From Deinococcota bacterium (GTDB taxonomy: Bacteria > Deinococcota > Deinococci > Deinococcales > Trueperaceae), in NCBI GenBank assembly GCA_963170125.1, contig CAUJFI010000020.1, positions 17,371-81,370 on the forward strand: a DNA stretch of 64,000 bases, read 5' to 3'. The translations under genes were made by a program, and so were the position numbers. Below the pieces are notes generated by a model that worked only from the letters and a program-made list of their open reading frames with translations, was not told the origin of the DNA and did no database searches. Shown in pieces: positions 18,093-26,613 of this stretch. Within the stretch, counting starts at the first letter, position 1, and each line of letters opens with the position of its first letter.

Positions 18093-18532
18093 AGCCCAGC
18101 CTGCCGGACGTCAACGTCCTCATCGCCCTGCTCGACCCGCTCCACGTGCAGCACGACCGGGCCCACACGTGGTTCGCGGAAGCTCGCCGCGCCCCATGGC
18201 TGTCCTCGCCGACCACCCAGAACGGCGTGCTACGGATCGGGTCGCACCCGAAGTACTCGAACGATCAACGACTCCAGACCGTGCTGGAGAGCCTGCGGAG
18301 CTTGCTGTCCGTCGGTCACCATCGCTTCGTCGCGGACGATCAGAGCGTCCTGGGCTCGGCAGGCCGAGGACAGCTGGTGACCCCAGAGCGCCTGGCGACT
18401 TCCGCACAGGTCACCGACACGTATCTGCTCGCGCCCGCAGCCGCCAACGAGGCCAAGCTCGCCACCTTCGACAGGCGCATGGTCACGGGGGCGGTTCGCG
18501 GCGGGGATGAGGCCAGGTACTTGATCCCTTGA
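18089..18532 (+). CDS. vapC: VapC-type PIN-domain ribonuclease toxin
   Basis: A 147-aa PIN-domain protein. Acidic active-site positions are visible in 'LPDVNVLIALLDP' near the N-terminus and in 'VTDTYLLA' and 'LATFDRRM' toward the C-terminus. The motif order matches VapC toxins that cleave RNA (often tRNA or rRNA) when released from antitoxin. The Glu usual in the 'TxxEFLR'-type segment is replaced by Asn-Gly (TTQNGVLRI), a variant found in one VapC subgroup. The GTG start lies within the antitoxin stop. Confidence 0.78.
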   Translation: MKPSLPDVNVLIALLDPLHVQHDRAHTWFAEARRAPWLSSPTTQNGVLRIGSHPKYSNDQRLQTVLESLRSLLSVGHHRFVADDQSVLGSAGRGQLVTPERLATSAQVTDTYLLAPAAANEAKLATFDRRMVTGAVRGGDEARYLIP

Positions 18533-18610
18533 GGCGTACCGGTCGCCCAGGCGAGCTCGCCAACGTGATCGCGCACGTCTGGCCGAACGGCTGAAGGCGG
18601 GGCCCGTACC

Positions 18611-18958
18611 GTCGTCCGCTGGGGCGTGCTGCGCACGGCCAACATCGGGGCCAGGGCCGTGGCGCCGGCCATCGCGCGCTCGGCGAACGGCCGCCTGCTG
18701 GCGGTCGCCAGTAGGAGCGCCTCCAAGGCCGAGGCGGACGCGGAGCGCCTCGGCGGCGAACGCCACTACGGGTCGTACCCGGCTTTGCTCGACGACCCCG
18801 ACGTCGACGCCGTCTACATCCCCCTGCCGAACAGCCTGCACCTGGAGTGGACCGTCAAGGCCCTCGAGGCCGGCAAGCACGTGCTACGCGAGAAGCCCCT
18901 CGCCCTGTCGGCGGCAGCCATGACCTCGCCCGCGACGGTGCGCAGCCAACGCCGCTAA
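18611..18958 (+). pseudogene. Truncated Gfo/Idh/MocA-family oxidoreductase (N-terminal Rossmann fragment)
   Basis: About 115 codons encode only the NAD(P)-binding half of a Gfo/Idh/MocA dehydrogenase: 'RWGVLRTANIG' at the start, 'DDPDVDAVYIPLPNSLH' and 'AGKHVLREKPLAL' at the end. The C-terminal substrate domain is missing and the frame stops as it meets the convergent aldo-keto reductase gene. The conserved 'RWG' lies upstream of the first possible start (GTG 18626), so the true start is probably lost too. Confidence 0.68.
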
Positions 18959-19887
18959 CCCTCGAGCCAAGCCACGTCCGCGGCGGACAACCGCTGCTCC
19001 GCCAGCGCCTTCAGCTCGCCGTACTCGACTCCCGACCGGCAGCCGACGATGGCGTGCGTGTCGCAGGCTTGGCTGAGCACGTAGAGGAGCGCCGTTTGCG
19101 GCGCGCTCAGGCCGCGCCGGGCACCGAGCTCCGTGGCGCGCGCGCGGCGCGCGGCGTTGGCCGGCGTGTCGAACACCCTGACGGCCTCGTTCAGGCCGGT
19201 CGCCGTGGCGGCTCCCGGCTCAGGAGCGACGAAGTAGCCCATCGCCAGGCTCGACCAGGCGAGGAGGGGTAGGCCCGTGGCGGCGTAGAAGGCGCGTTCC
19301 GCGACCCCGTCGGCGCCGGAGACGCTCACGCAGCCGGGCCAGGGTGACTCGGTCGGCACGGCGAGGCTGAAGTGCGGGCTGCTGGCGCTAAGAGGCTCGT
19401 AACCCCGGGCCGCGGCGTACGCGTTGGCGGCCGCGATGCGCTCCGAGCGCCAGTTCGAGACGCCGTACGCGTTGACCAGACCGCGCGCCCGCAGGCCATG
19501 CAGTACCTCGACGACCTCGCCCACCGGCACGCTCTCGTCGTCGCGGTGCAGGAGGTAGAGGTCGACGGAACCGCAGCCGAGGCGCGCGAGCGAGCCGGTG
19601 ATGTCCGCCTCGATGTCCGCCTTCGTGACCCGGTTGCGGCCGCCGTACGGGTGGGCGCCCTTCGTGATGATGAAGAGGTCTTCGCTGCCGCCGCGCTCCG
19701 CCAGCCACCCCCCGAAGAGCGCCTCGCTCCTGCCGCCGCCGTAGTTCTCCGCCAGGTCGAAGGTCCGGGCGCCGGCGGCCACCACGTCGTCGAGGAGCGC
19801 GCTCGCCTGCGACTGCGCCAGCGACGAGATCTGGGCCGTGCCCTGGATGATGCGGTCCGCTCTCTTACCGCCTACGACTAGGCTCAC
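18955..19887 (-). CDS. Aldo/keto reductase
   Basis: A 310-aa (alpha/beta)8 oxidoreductase that would reduce aldehydes or ketones with NAD(P)H. With the start used here the catalytic tetrad is Asp44, Tyr49 (both in FDLAENY), Lys76 (ITKGAH) and His114 (LLHRD). The 'GVSNW' segment, typical of AKR families that act on sugars and related carbonyls, is also present. I chose GTG 19887 because GAGGTG lies six nt before it; a GTG three codons upstream is possible. It follows the IolE-like gene by a short gap on the same strand, suggesting joint use on a cyclitol or sugar. Confidence 0.85.
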   Translation of the reverse strand: MSLVVGGKRADRIIQGTAQISSLAQSQASALLDDVVAAGARTFDLAENYGGGRSEALFGGWLAERGGSEDLFIITKGAHPYGGRNRVTKADIEADITGSLARLGCGSVDLYLLHRDDESVPVGEVVEVLHGLRARGLVNAYGVSNWRSERIAAANAYAAARGYEPLSASSPHFSLAVPTESPWPGCVSVSGADGVAERAFYAATGLPLLAWSSLAMGYFVAPEPGAATATGLNEAVRVFDTPANAARRARATELGARRGLSAPQTALLYVLSQACDTHAIVGCRSGVEYGELKALAEQRLSAADVAWLEG

Positions 19888-19921
19888 GCGCAACACCTCA
19901 CAGTCTCGAGACCCGAGCGCC

Positions 19922-20965
19922 TCATAGCCCCAACCCCCGCAGGAACTCGCGGTTGCGCCCCGCGCTCTCCTTGGGCGTGCCCATGCCTGGCAGCACGTCC
20001 TGCTCGACCGTCAGCCAGTCCGAGTAGCCCCTCCGCCACAGGACGTCGAGGACGGCCGCGAAGTCGACGGTGCCCTTCCCGAGCTCGGCGAACACGCCCG
20101 CGCGCACGGCCTGACGCAGGTCCCACCCTGCGCGCCTGGCGCGCTCCGCCACTGCGCCGTCGACGTCCTTGAGGTGGACGTACCAGACGCGGTCCCAGAA
20201 GCGCTCCAGGCCGGCGACTGCGCTCTGGCCGTCCTCGTCCGGCTTGGCACTGCCGTACACGTGGTGGCCCGTGTCGAACACGAGGCCCATGAGGTCGGGG
20301 TCCGTGAGGTCGAGGAACCGCTCCACCTCGTCCGGCGTCTCGACGAAGCCGGCGCAGTGGGGGTGGAACACGGTACCCAGACCCGTCTCGCCCGCGACGA
20401 TCCTGGCGACCTCCTCGGCGTTGGCCGCGAACACCTTCCACTCCGACCCGGAGAGGCCGAGCTCAGGCGTGACGCGCCCGGCACTGGCGGCGCGCACCGG
20501 GTCTAGGCCGTCCGCGTCGGCCAGCACGAGGTAGGGCCGGCGCGGTCCGCGCTCGGCCTCCGCCAGGAGGGCGGCGAGCCGCAGGAGGCGCTCACGCGCG
20601 CTCGCCACCACGCCCCGTTCCCGCAAGGTGACACCGGCGAAGGCCCCGAGCAACGTGAGCCCACGGTCGGCCAACTCGTCGTGGAGCGCCGCCGGGTCCG
20701 TCGGCATGTAGCCGTAGTCCCCCAGCTCCGTGCCGACGTAGCCCGTCTCGACGAGCTCGTCGAGCATGCGGGCGTAACCGGTGCCAGGGTCGCCCTGGCC
20801 GATCAGCCCCCACGAGCACGGCGCGTTGGCGACCCGGATCTCCGGTCGGGCGCCCGGCCCGGGGCCCGACCGGGCGTCCGCCCATGCCCCGGGTCGGACC
20901 CCGGACCGACCCGCGCCCGAGCCTCGCGGCGGCGTCAGCGCTCCACCTTCACGGTCGTCTTCCAT
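19922..20965 (-). CDS. Sugar phosphate isomerase/epimerase family TIM barrel (IolE/IolI-like)
   Basis: A 347-aa protein of the xylose-isomerase-like TIM-barrel superfamily. The barrel begins with 'IRVANAPCSWG', a hallmark of inosose dehydratase-like proteins. Metal-site residues are likely in 'GTVFHPHCAGFVE', 'GLVFDTGHHVYG' and 'YVHLKDVDG'. The first 47 or so residues are Gly/Pro/Arg-rich and look disordered. The ATG at 20965 has GGGAGG four nt upstream. The gene is divergent from the LacI regulator and shares its operator region, so it is probably part of that regulon with the aldo-keto reductase. Confidence 0.78.
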   Translation of the reverse strand: MEDDREGGALTPPRGSGAGRSGVRPGAWADARSGPGPGARPEIRVANAPCSWGLIGQGDPGTGYARMLDELVETGYVGTELGDYGYMPTDPAALHDELADRGLTLLGAFAGVTLRERGVVASARERLLRLAALLAEAERGPRRPYLVLADADGLDPVRAASAGRVTPELGLSGSEWKVFAANAEEVARIVAGETGLGTVFHPHCAGFVETPDEVERFLDLTDPDLMGLVFDTGHHVYGSAKPDEDGQSAVAGLERFWDRVWYVHLKDVDGAVAERARRAGWDLRQAVRAGVFAELGKGTVDFAAVLDVLWRRGYSDWLTVEQDVLPGMGTPKESAGRNREFLRGLGL

Positions 20966-21085
20966 CAGCCCTCCCAACGGGCAGCAGCGGCGGGACCTGT
21001 CGAGCGGCGCGACCTCGCGAAGCCGCCCCCTGTGTCCCTCCAGTGTGCGCTCGTCCTTGACAGGCGAGCGGTCGCTTCCTAATAT

Positions 21086-21097
21086 CGAACCAGTTCG
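21086..21097. promoter_or_regulatory. LacI-family operator O1
   Basis: CGAACCAGTTCG, extended to a 6-bp inverted repeat TCGAAC/GTTCGA (21085-21098). It differs from O2 by one base and overlaps a possible minus-strand promoter. Confidence 0.6.
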
Positions 21098-21169
21098 ACA
21101 AGCAGTGTAAGGCCGAAGCAACGGAGGCCAAGGAACGTGACGTCGTCGTGCGCATGCAACCTACCTCAC

Positions 21170-21181
21170 CGAACCGGTTCG
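21170..21181. promoter_or_regulatory. LacI-family operator O2
   Basis: CGAACCGGTTCG is a perfect 12-bp palindrome with the central CG expected for LacI/GalR proteins. Its start lies 84 bp from that of O1, which is eight helical turns. Confidence 0.65.
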
Positions 21182-21330
21182 ATGAACGGCTTCGGCTTGA
21201 TGTTACTGCCGCGCCACGCCGCTGGGTACCACCTCGCAAGCTCGGACGAGAATGGGCTCGTGACCGAACCCTCACGAACCTACGTAGGACCGGCCGACGC
21301 TCACGAGCCAGATGACCGCGAGGCCGGCGC

Positions 21331-22323
21331 GTGAGCACGATCCGCGACATCGCGCGCGAAGCCGGCGTGTCCGTATCAACGGCCTCGTTGGCGCTCAACG
21401 GCGACGCGCGCGTGCGCCCCGACACGCGCTTGCGCGTCCTCACCGCCGCCGAGCAGCTCGACTACCACCCGAGCCGCACGGCCAAGAACCTCTCGAGCGG
21501 CCGGACCTGGTCGCTTCACCTCATGAACCCGATGCGCGACGCCGGGCTCTCCTCCACGTTCTTCACGCGCTTCGTGCGCGGCGTTCACGACGTGGTGGCC
21601 GCCCTCGACTACACCCTGGCTTTGACCGTGCTCGACGACGAGGCCGAGGCGGACGAGATCCTGCGCAAGCTCGTCCTGGAGCGCTGGGCCGACGGGGTGA
21701 TCCTGATGAACGTCTCCGAGGAGCAGTCGTTCCTCGCGAAGCTCCTCCAGCACGAGTTCCCGCACGTCCTCCTCGGCCACAGCACCTTGCCCGGGGTGAC
21801 GAGCGTCGACAGCGACAACCAGGCGGTGGCGGCGGACGCCGCGGCGCACCTCCTGGCGCAGGGCCGACGGCGGCTCCTGTACCTCAACGGGCCCGCCCCG
21901 CACGCCTTCGTCCAGGAGCGCGCCACCGGTTTCCGGCTCGCTCACGAGTGGGCCGGGCTGCAGGCGGCCGGCTCGCAGGTCCAGTTCGGCATCACGTCGG
22001 CCGAGGGCGCGCGGGCTCGGGTGAGGCAGCTACTGGAGGGCGGCGGGACCTTCGACGGCGTGCTGGCCAACAGCGACGAGGCGGCCATCGGCGCGCTTCG
22101 GGCCGTGCGCGACGCCGGACTGCGCGTGCCCTTCGATATCGCCATCGTCGGCATCAACAACGACGACCTCACCGAGTACACCGACCCGCGCCTCACCAGC
22201 GTAGAGCTGAACGCGGCCGATCTCGGGCGCGTGGCCGCCGAGCTCCTGATCCGCAGCATCGACCGCCACCCGCCCGAACGCCGCCTCGTGCCGCACCACC
22301 TCGTGCAGAGAGATTCGAGCTAA
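21331..22323 (+). CDS. LacI/GalR-family transcriptional regulator
   Basis: A 330-aa repressor. Residues 3-24 form the LacI helix-turn-helix (TIRDIAREAGVSVSTASLAL), followed by the hinge and a periplasmic-binding-protein-like sensor domain for a sugar effector. The GTG start at 21331 has only a weak ribosome site. It sits at the head of a run with an alpha-mannosidase and a sugar ABC transporter and next to two palindromic operators, so it most likely represses this cluster and the divergent IolE-like/AKR pair. The effector is probably a mannose-containing glycan product, by inference from context. Confidence 0.88.
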   Translation: MSTIRDIAREAGVSVSTASLALNGDARVRPDTRLRVLTAAEQLDYHPSRTAKNLSSGRTWSLHLMNPMRDAGLSSTFFTRFVRGVHDVVAALDYTLALTVLDDEAEADEILRKLVLERWADGVILMNVSEEQSFLAKLLQHEFPHVLLGHSTLPGVTSVDSDNQAVAADAAAHLLAQGRRRLLYLNGPAPHAFVQERATGFRLAHEWAGLQAAGSQVQFGITSAEGARARVRQLLEGGGTFDGVLANSDEAAIGALRAVRDAGLRVPFDIAIVGINNDDLTEYTDPRLTSVELNAADLGRVAAELLIRSIDRHPPERRLVPHHLVQRDSS

Positions 22324-22330
22324 CGACCGC

Positions 22331-25114
22331 ATGCCCACCGCAGATCGCCAGCGCTTCACCGCCTTCGTGGTCCCGCACACGCACTGGGACCGCGAGTGGT
22401 ACGAACCGTTCAAAGTCTTCCAGGCTCGGCTAGTCGATGTGATCGACGCCGCGCTCGACCTCCTGAGCGACCCCGCGTACCGCCGCTTCACGCTCGACGG
22501 CCAGGCGGCGGTCCTCGAGGACTACCTCGCCCTGCGCCCCGAGCGCGAGGAGGACCTCCGCCGCTACGTGCAGGCCGGGCGCCTGCGCATCGGACCCTGG
22601 TACGTGCTGGCGGACGAGTTCCTCGTGAGCCCGGAGGCGCTGGTCCGCAACCTACTGGTCGGCGGCCGCGTGAGCCGACGCTTCGGCGACCCGCTGCCCG
22701 TCTGCTACACGCCCGACTCGTTCGGGCACGTCTCGCAGCTCCCGCTCATCGCCGCCGGCTTCGGTCTTCCAGCCATCGTGTTCGAGCGCGGCCTCGGCGA
22801 CGAGGGCGAGCGGCTCCGCGGCGAGTTCACATGGGTCGCGGCGGACGGCGAGACCGAGGTCTTCACGGCCCACCTCATCGGCACCTACTCCGGCGCCACC
22901 GCGCTCGGCCACGTTGACTGGGAGCTGACGGACGCGTACGACGATGAGCGCGCCATGGAACACCTCAGGGCCGCTCTCTACGGCGTGCAAGGCGACGAGG
23001 TCGCCGACCTGCCCGAATGGTTCAGGGCCTCCCTCGAGCGCGTGCGCGGCGGCCTGACGGCGCACGCGACGGGCAGCGCCCTCATCCTCCTCAACGGCTC
23101 GGACCACCTCTTCCCCCAGCCGAACTTGCCCCAGGTGCTCCGGAGGGCCTCCGAGGCCTTCCCGGAGATCGAGTTCGTGCAAGGCGACGTCGAGGAGTTC
23201 GTGACGGAGGCCCGGCGCACCGCGGTCGGGCTGGAACGGTTCCAGGGCGAGTTCCGCGGCAGCCGCTACCAGCACATCCTCGCCGGCGTCCTCTCCGCCC
23301 GCCTCTACCTGAAGCGCGAGAACCATGCTTGCCAGACGGCGCTCGAGCAGTACGCCGAGCCGCTCTCCGCGCTCGCCTGGTGGGCGAGCGGCCGCCACCC
23401 GGACGCCCTGCTGCGCGAGGCGTGGAAGCTCCTGCTCCTCAACCACCCGCACGACTCCATCTGCGGCTGCTCCGTGGACGCGGTCCACCGGGAGATGCTG
23501 ACGCGCTTCGAGAACGTCCGCCAGCTCGGCGACGACGTCTGCCGCCGCGCCTTCGCGCTCCTCGGGGGCCGCAAGCCGAGCAACATCCAAGAGGTCCACG
23601 CGACGGCGAAGGACGCGTTCACGGTCTTCGACCCGCTGCCCTTCCCCAGGCGCGCGGTCGTGCGGCACGAGCTCGACCTGCCGGCCGGCGAAGCGTCCGA
23701 GCTCACCGTCCTTGACGCGCACGGCCGCGCCTTGAGCGCCCAGGTGACCGTGATGCCCGGCTTCGCGCCCGGCCAGAGCAGCGTGCGGGTCGACCACGTG
23801 ACCATCGACGTCCTGGCCGACCTCGAACCGCTCGGGCTCACGAACCTCCACCTCGCGCGCGCCGGGTCGGCGACGACGGCCACCGGCACGAACCCCGCCG
23901 CCCCCGCGAACCCCGATGCTACGCGCGCCTTCCGAGACGCCGGAGAGCCGACCGCGACGGTGAGCGCGACGGCAGGCCCTAACGGGCTCCGACTGGAGAA
24001 CGATCACGTGAGCGTCGCGATCCGCGACGACGGGGACGTGGAGTTGCGCGACCGCCGGTCTGGCGAACGCTACGCGCTGGAACTGCGCCTGGAGGACCAG
24101 GGCGACGCGGGCGACGAGTACGACTTCTCGCCCGTGCCGGGCGACGAGCCCGCCTACTTCTCCGACCCGTGCCGGCCCCCGCGCCTCGTCACGCGCGGCC
24201 CGGTAGTGGCGAGCGCGCGCCTCGAGTACGCGCTCGAGCTGCCGGAACGCCTGAGCGACGACCGGGCCAGCCGTACGGGGAGCGCGGCGCTGCCCGTAAC
24301 GCTCGACCTGACCCTCCACGCCGACGACCCCCTGCTGCGCGTGAGCGTCAACTTCACTAACACGGCTTCCGACCACCGCCTCCGGCTGCGGTTCGCCACG
24401 GGCACGCCCAGCGAGACGGTGTGGGCCGACGGTCACTTCGACGTGTTGGAGCGGACGGTGCGGCCGACCGCCGGCGAGGGTTGGTTCCAGGCGCCACCGC
24501 CCACCGATCACCAGCGGCGCTTCGTCGCCGTGTCGGGCGCGGGCCGCGGCCTCGCCATCCTCCACCGGGGCCTGCCGGAGTACGAGGCGTTCCACGGCGA
24601 GGGCGGCACGGAGCTGGCTGTCACGCTCGTGCGCTCCGTGGGCTGGCTGTCGCGCACCGACCTGTTGAGCCGCCCGCAAGGCGCGGGGCCGCTCCTGCCG
24701 ACCCCGGAAGCGCAATGCCTCGGCGCGCACCGTTGCGAGCTGGCCGTCTACCCCTTCTCCGGGCCGTGGTGGGAGAGCGACCTCCTGCGGCGCGCGCAGG
24801 CGTTCATCGCGCCGCCCCTCACCGCCCCCGGGGTCTCCTCTGGCGCCGGCCCTGGGCTCCTGCGCGTCGAAGGCCCCTTCGACCTCTCGGCCGTCAAGCG
24901 CTCCGAGGAACGTCAGAGCCTCATCGTCCGCGTCGCGAACGCGGCGCCCGTCGCCGCCACGGGCCGGCTGCGGTTCGGCAGGCCGGTGAGCGCGGTCTAC
25001 ACGACGCGCCTGGACGAGACGCGTCTGGAGGACCTGGGCGCCACCTCGGACGTCTTCCTGCAGCTCGGGCCACGCAGCGTGGCCAGCTTCGAGTTCGTTC
25101 CGGAAGGGGGGTGA
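22331..25114 (+). CDS. Alpha-mannosidase, glycoside hydrolase family 38
   Basis: A 927-aa cytoplasmic enzyme (no signal peptide) that would hydrolyse alpha-mannosidic links. Zinc ligands are seen in 'PHTHWDREW' (His16, His18... Asp20 region). The likely nucleophile is Asp129 in 'YTPDSFGH', and a further conserved 'NHPHDSICGCS' follows in the middle domain. The C-terminal half is the beta-sandwich region, with an Ala/Asn/Thr-rich linker around residue 520. Length matches bacterial GH38 enzymes. It starts 7 nt after lacI and precedes the ABC importer, so imported mannosides are probably degraded inside the cell. Confidence 0.92.
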   Translation: MPTADRQRFTAFVVPHTHWDREWYEPFKVFQARLVDVIDAALDLLSDPAYRRFTLDGQAAVLEDYLALRPEREEDLRRYVQAGRLRIGPWYVLADEFLVSPEALVRNLLVGGRVSRRFGDPLPVCYTPDSFGHVSQLPLIAAGFGLPAIVFERGLGDEGERLRGEFTWVAADGETEVFTAHLIGTYSGATALGHVDWELTDAYDDERAMEHLRAALYGVQGDEVADLPEWFRASLERVRGGLTAHATGSALILLNGSDHLFPQPNLPQVLRRASEAFPEIEFVQGDVEEFVTEARRTAVGLERFQGEFRGSRYQHILAGVLSARLYLKRENHACQTALEQYAEPLSALAWWASGRHPDALLREAWKLLLLNHPHDSICGCSVDAVHREMLTRFENVRQLGDDVCRRAFALLGGRKPSNIQEVHATAKDAFTVFDPLPFPRRAVVRHELDLPAGEASELTVLDAHGRALSAQVTVMPGFAPGQSSVRVDHVTIDVLADLEPLGLTNLHLARAGSATTATGTNPAAPANPDATRAFRDAGEPTATVSATAGPNGLRLENDHVSVAIRDDGDVELRDRRSGERYALELRLEDQGDAGDEYDFSPVPGDEPAYFSDPCRPPRLVTRGPVVASARLEYALELPERLSDDRASRTGSAALPVTLDLTLHADDPLLRVSVNFTNTASDHRLRLRFATGTPSETVWADGHFDVLERTVRPTAGEGWFQAPPPTDHQRRFVAVSGAGRGLAILHRGLPEYEAFHGEGGTELAVTLVRSVGWLSRTDLLSRPQGAGPLLPTPEAQCLGAHRCELAVYPFSGPWWESDLLRRAQAFIAPPLTAPGVSSGAGPGLLRVEGPFDLSAVKRSEERQSLIVRVANAAPVAATGRLRFGRPVSAVYTTRLDETRLEDLGATSDVFLQLGPRSVASFEFVPEGG

Positions 25115-25195
25115 TGCCCAGCAACGCGAGTGAAACCCCCCGGATCAGGGAAAGCAACTGCCCTTAGCAACGTTCAACCTCATCGGAGGCAACAC

Positions 25196-26548
25196 ATGAA
25201 GCAACGCATCACCGCGCTGGTCACCCTGCTCGTCTTGGGCGCCATGGTGTCACCGGCGTTCTCACAGTCGCTCAGCATCGTCTGCCGCTGCGTGGCCGGT
25301 GGCGCCAACGCCAACCAGGTCGCCTGGCTCAAGGAGTACGTCATCCCGGAGTTCGAGAAAGCGCACGCCGGAGTGAGCGTCACGCTCAACGAGTTCGGCG
25401 GCACCGACGACGCCCTGAAGCAGCAGTACGCCCTCGACCTCTCCGTAGGCAAGGGTAACGACGTCATGGGCTTCGACGGCTTCTGGATCCCCGAGTTCGC
25501 CAGCGGCAACCTCCTCAAGCCACTCAACGCCGTGGCCGGTGCCGCCGTCGACGGCTGGGAAGGCTGGAACCACATCTCCGCCGGCATTCAGAGCATCCTG
25601 AGCTACGGCGGCGCGATCTACGGCGTCGCCAACGGCACCGACGTCCGCATGATCTTCTACCGCAAGGACATCCTCGAGCAGGCCGGCGTCGCCAACGCCG
25701 ACGCCTGGCAGCCCACATCGTGGGCCGACATCACGGACGCCGCCGCCAAGGTCCTGGCCGCCTTCCCGGACAGCGCGCCGCTGCAGATCAACGCGGGCAC
25801 GAGCGTGGGCGAGGCGACGACCTTGCAGGGCTACTACATGCTCCTCCTCGGCACGGGCGAAGAGCCGTTCATGGACGGCAAGTGGGTCGTCCGCAGCCAA
25901 GGCATCCTCGACACGCTGAACTACTACCGCGACATCTACGTCGACCACGCCTACGGCTCGCAGCGCGTGCAGCTCGTCAAAGACGGCCGCGACCAGTCGT
26001 TCGCCAACTTCCGCGACGGCAAGACGGCCATGCTGGTCGAGGGTGACTGGTTCTACCGCTCCGTCACGGCCCCCGGGTCCGATTACGCCGTCGACAACCG
26101 CGACGAGATCATGGGCTGGGCCAAGATGCCGAGCGAGACCCCCGGCTCCGGCATCCGCGGCCAGGACTACGTGAGCGCGTCCGGCGGCACCGGTTGGGTC
26201 CTCAACCCCAACACGGCCAACCCGCAGCTCGCGTGGGAGCTCCTCGCGTTCATGAACAGCAAGGGTGCGCGCGACGTCTGGATGACGTACCAGCCCGGCA
26301 TCCCGGCCCGCGACGACGTGCCGGTGCCGAACAGCGCCTTCCTGACCGACACGGCCGCAGCGCTCCTGCCCCTCACCGTCTCGCGGCCGAACAACGACTA
26401 CTACGCCAAGGTCTCCGAGCAGATCCAGCTCATGACCGAGAACGTGGTCTCCGGCCAGATGACCCCGCAGCAGGCGATGGACGCCTACGCCGCGGCCGTC
26501 ACCGGAATCGTCGGCGCCGACGCGCCCTTCGACCTGCACGCCCACTAA
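25196..26548 (+). CDS. Sugar ABC transporter substrate-binding protein (family 1, MalE-like)
   Basis: A 450-aa secreted binding protein. A signal peptide covers about residues 1-23 (hydrophobic core, ending PAFSQS). The mature part has the family 1 pattern, with 'GNDVMGFDGFWIPEFASGNLLKPL' and 'DGKTAMLVEGDWFYRS'. The ATG at 25196 has CGGAGG seven nt upstream; an in-frame ATG 22 codons earlier lacks one. It would capture an oligosaccharide, probably a mannoside given the neighbours. A perfect hairpin lies directly after its stop. Confidence 0.88.
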   Translation: MKQRITALVTLLVLGAMVSPAFSQSLSIVCRCVAGGANANQVAWLKEYVIPEFEKAHAGVSVTLNEFGGTDDALKQQYALDLSVGKGNDVMGFDGFWIPEFASGNLLKPLNAVAGAAVDGWEGWNHISAGIQSILSYGGAIYGVANGTDVRMIFYRKDILEQAGVANADAWQPTSWADITDAAAKVLAAFPDSAPLQINAGTSVGEATTLQGYYMLLLGTGEEPFMDGKWVVRSQGILDTLNYYRDIYVDHAYGSQRVQLVKDGRDQSFANFRDGKTAMLVEGDWFYRSVTAPGSDYAVDNRDEIMGWAKMPSETPGSGIRGQDYVSASGGTGWVLNPNTANPQLAWELLAFMNSKGARDVWMTYQPGIPARDDVPVPNSAFLTDTAAALLPLTVSRPNNDYYAKVSEQIQLMTENVVSGQMTPQQAMDAYAAAVTGIVGADAPFDLHAH

Positions 26549-26563
26549 GTCACGAGATCCCTT

Positions 26564-26595
26564 GGGGGCGGCGCGCTAACTTGCGCGCCGCCCCC
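26564..26595 (+). terminator. Perfect 13-bp hairpin between binding-protein and permease genes
   Basis: GGGGGCGGCGCGC and GCGCGCCGCCCCC pair perfectly around a 6-nt loop (TAACTT), starting 16 nt after the binding-protein stop. There is no T-tract. It likely acts as a 3' mRNA stabiliser or partial terminator that makes the binding protein more abundant than the membrane components. Confidence 0.7.
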
Positions 26596-26613
26596 GAACG
26601 CCAGGAGCGGCTC

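Larger units (their letters stand above)
20966..21330. promoter_or_regulatory. Divergent control region of the LacI regulon (365 bp without genes)
   Basis: This gap separates the IolE-like gene (minus) from lacI (plus). It holds two nearly identical operators (21086 and 21170) and a 10-bp palindrome CCTACGTAGG at 21279-21288. On the minus strand a possible promoter (GATATT as -10, TTACAC as -35, 18-nt spacer) overlaps the first operator. I see no clear plus-strand promoter. Confidence 0.45.

Noticed and set aside
22652..24730. Minus-strand open frame of about 690 codons
   Set aside because: Antisense shadow of the GH38 alpha-mannosidase with no recognisable motif.
25262..26545. Minus-strand open frame of about 427 codons
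   Set aside because: Antisense shadow of the sugar-binding protein gene; composition is atypical of a real protein.
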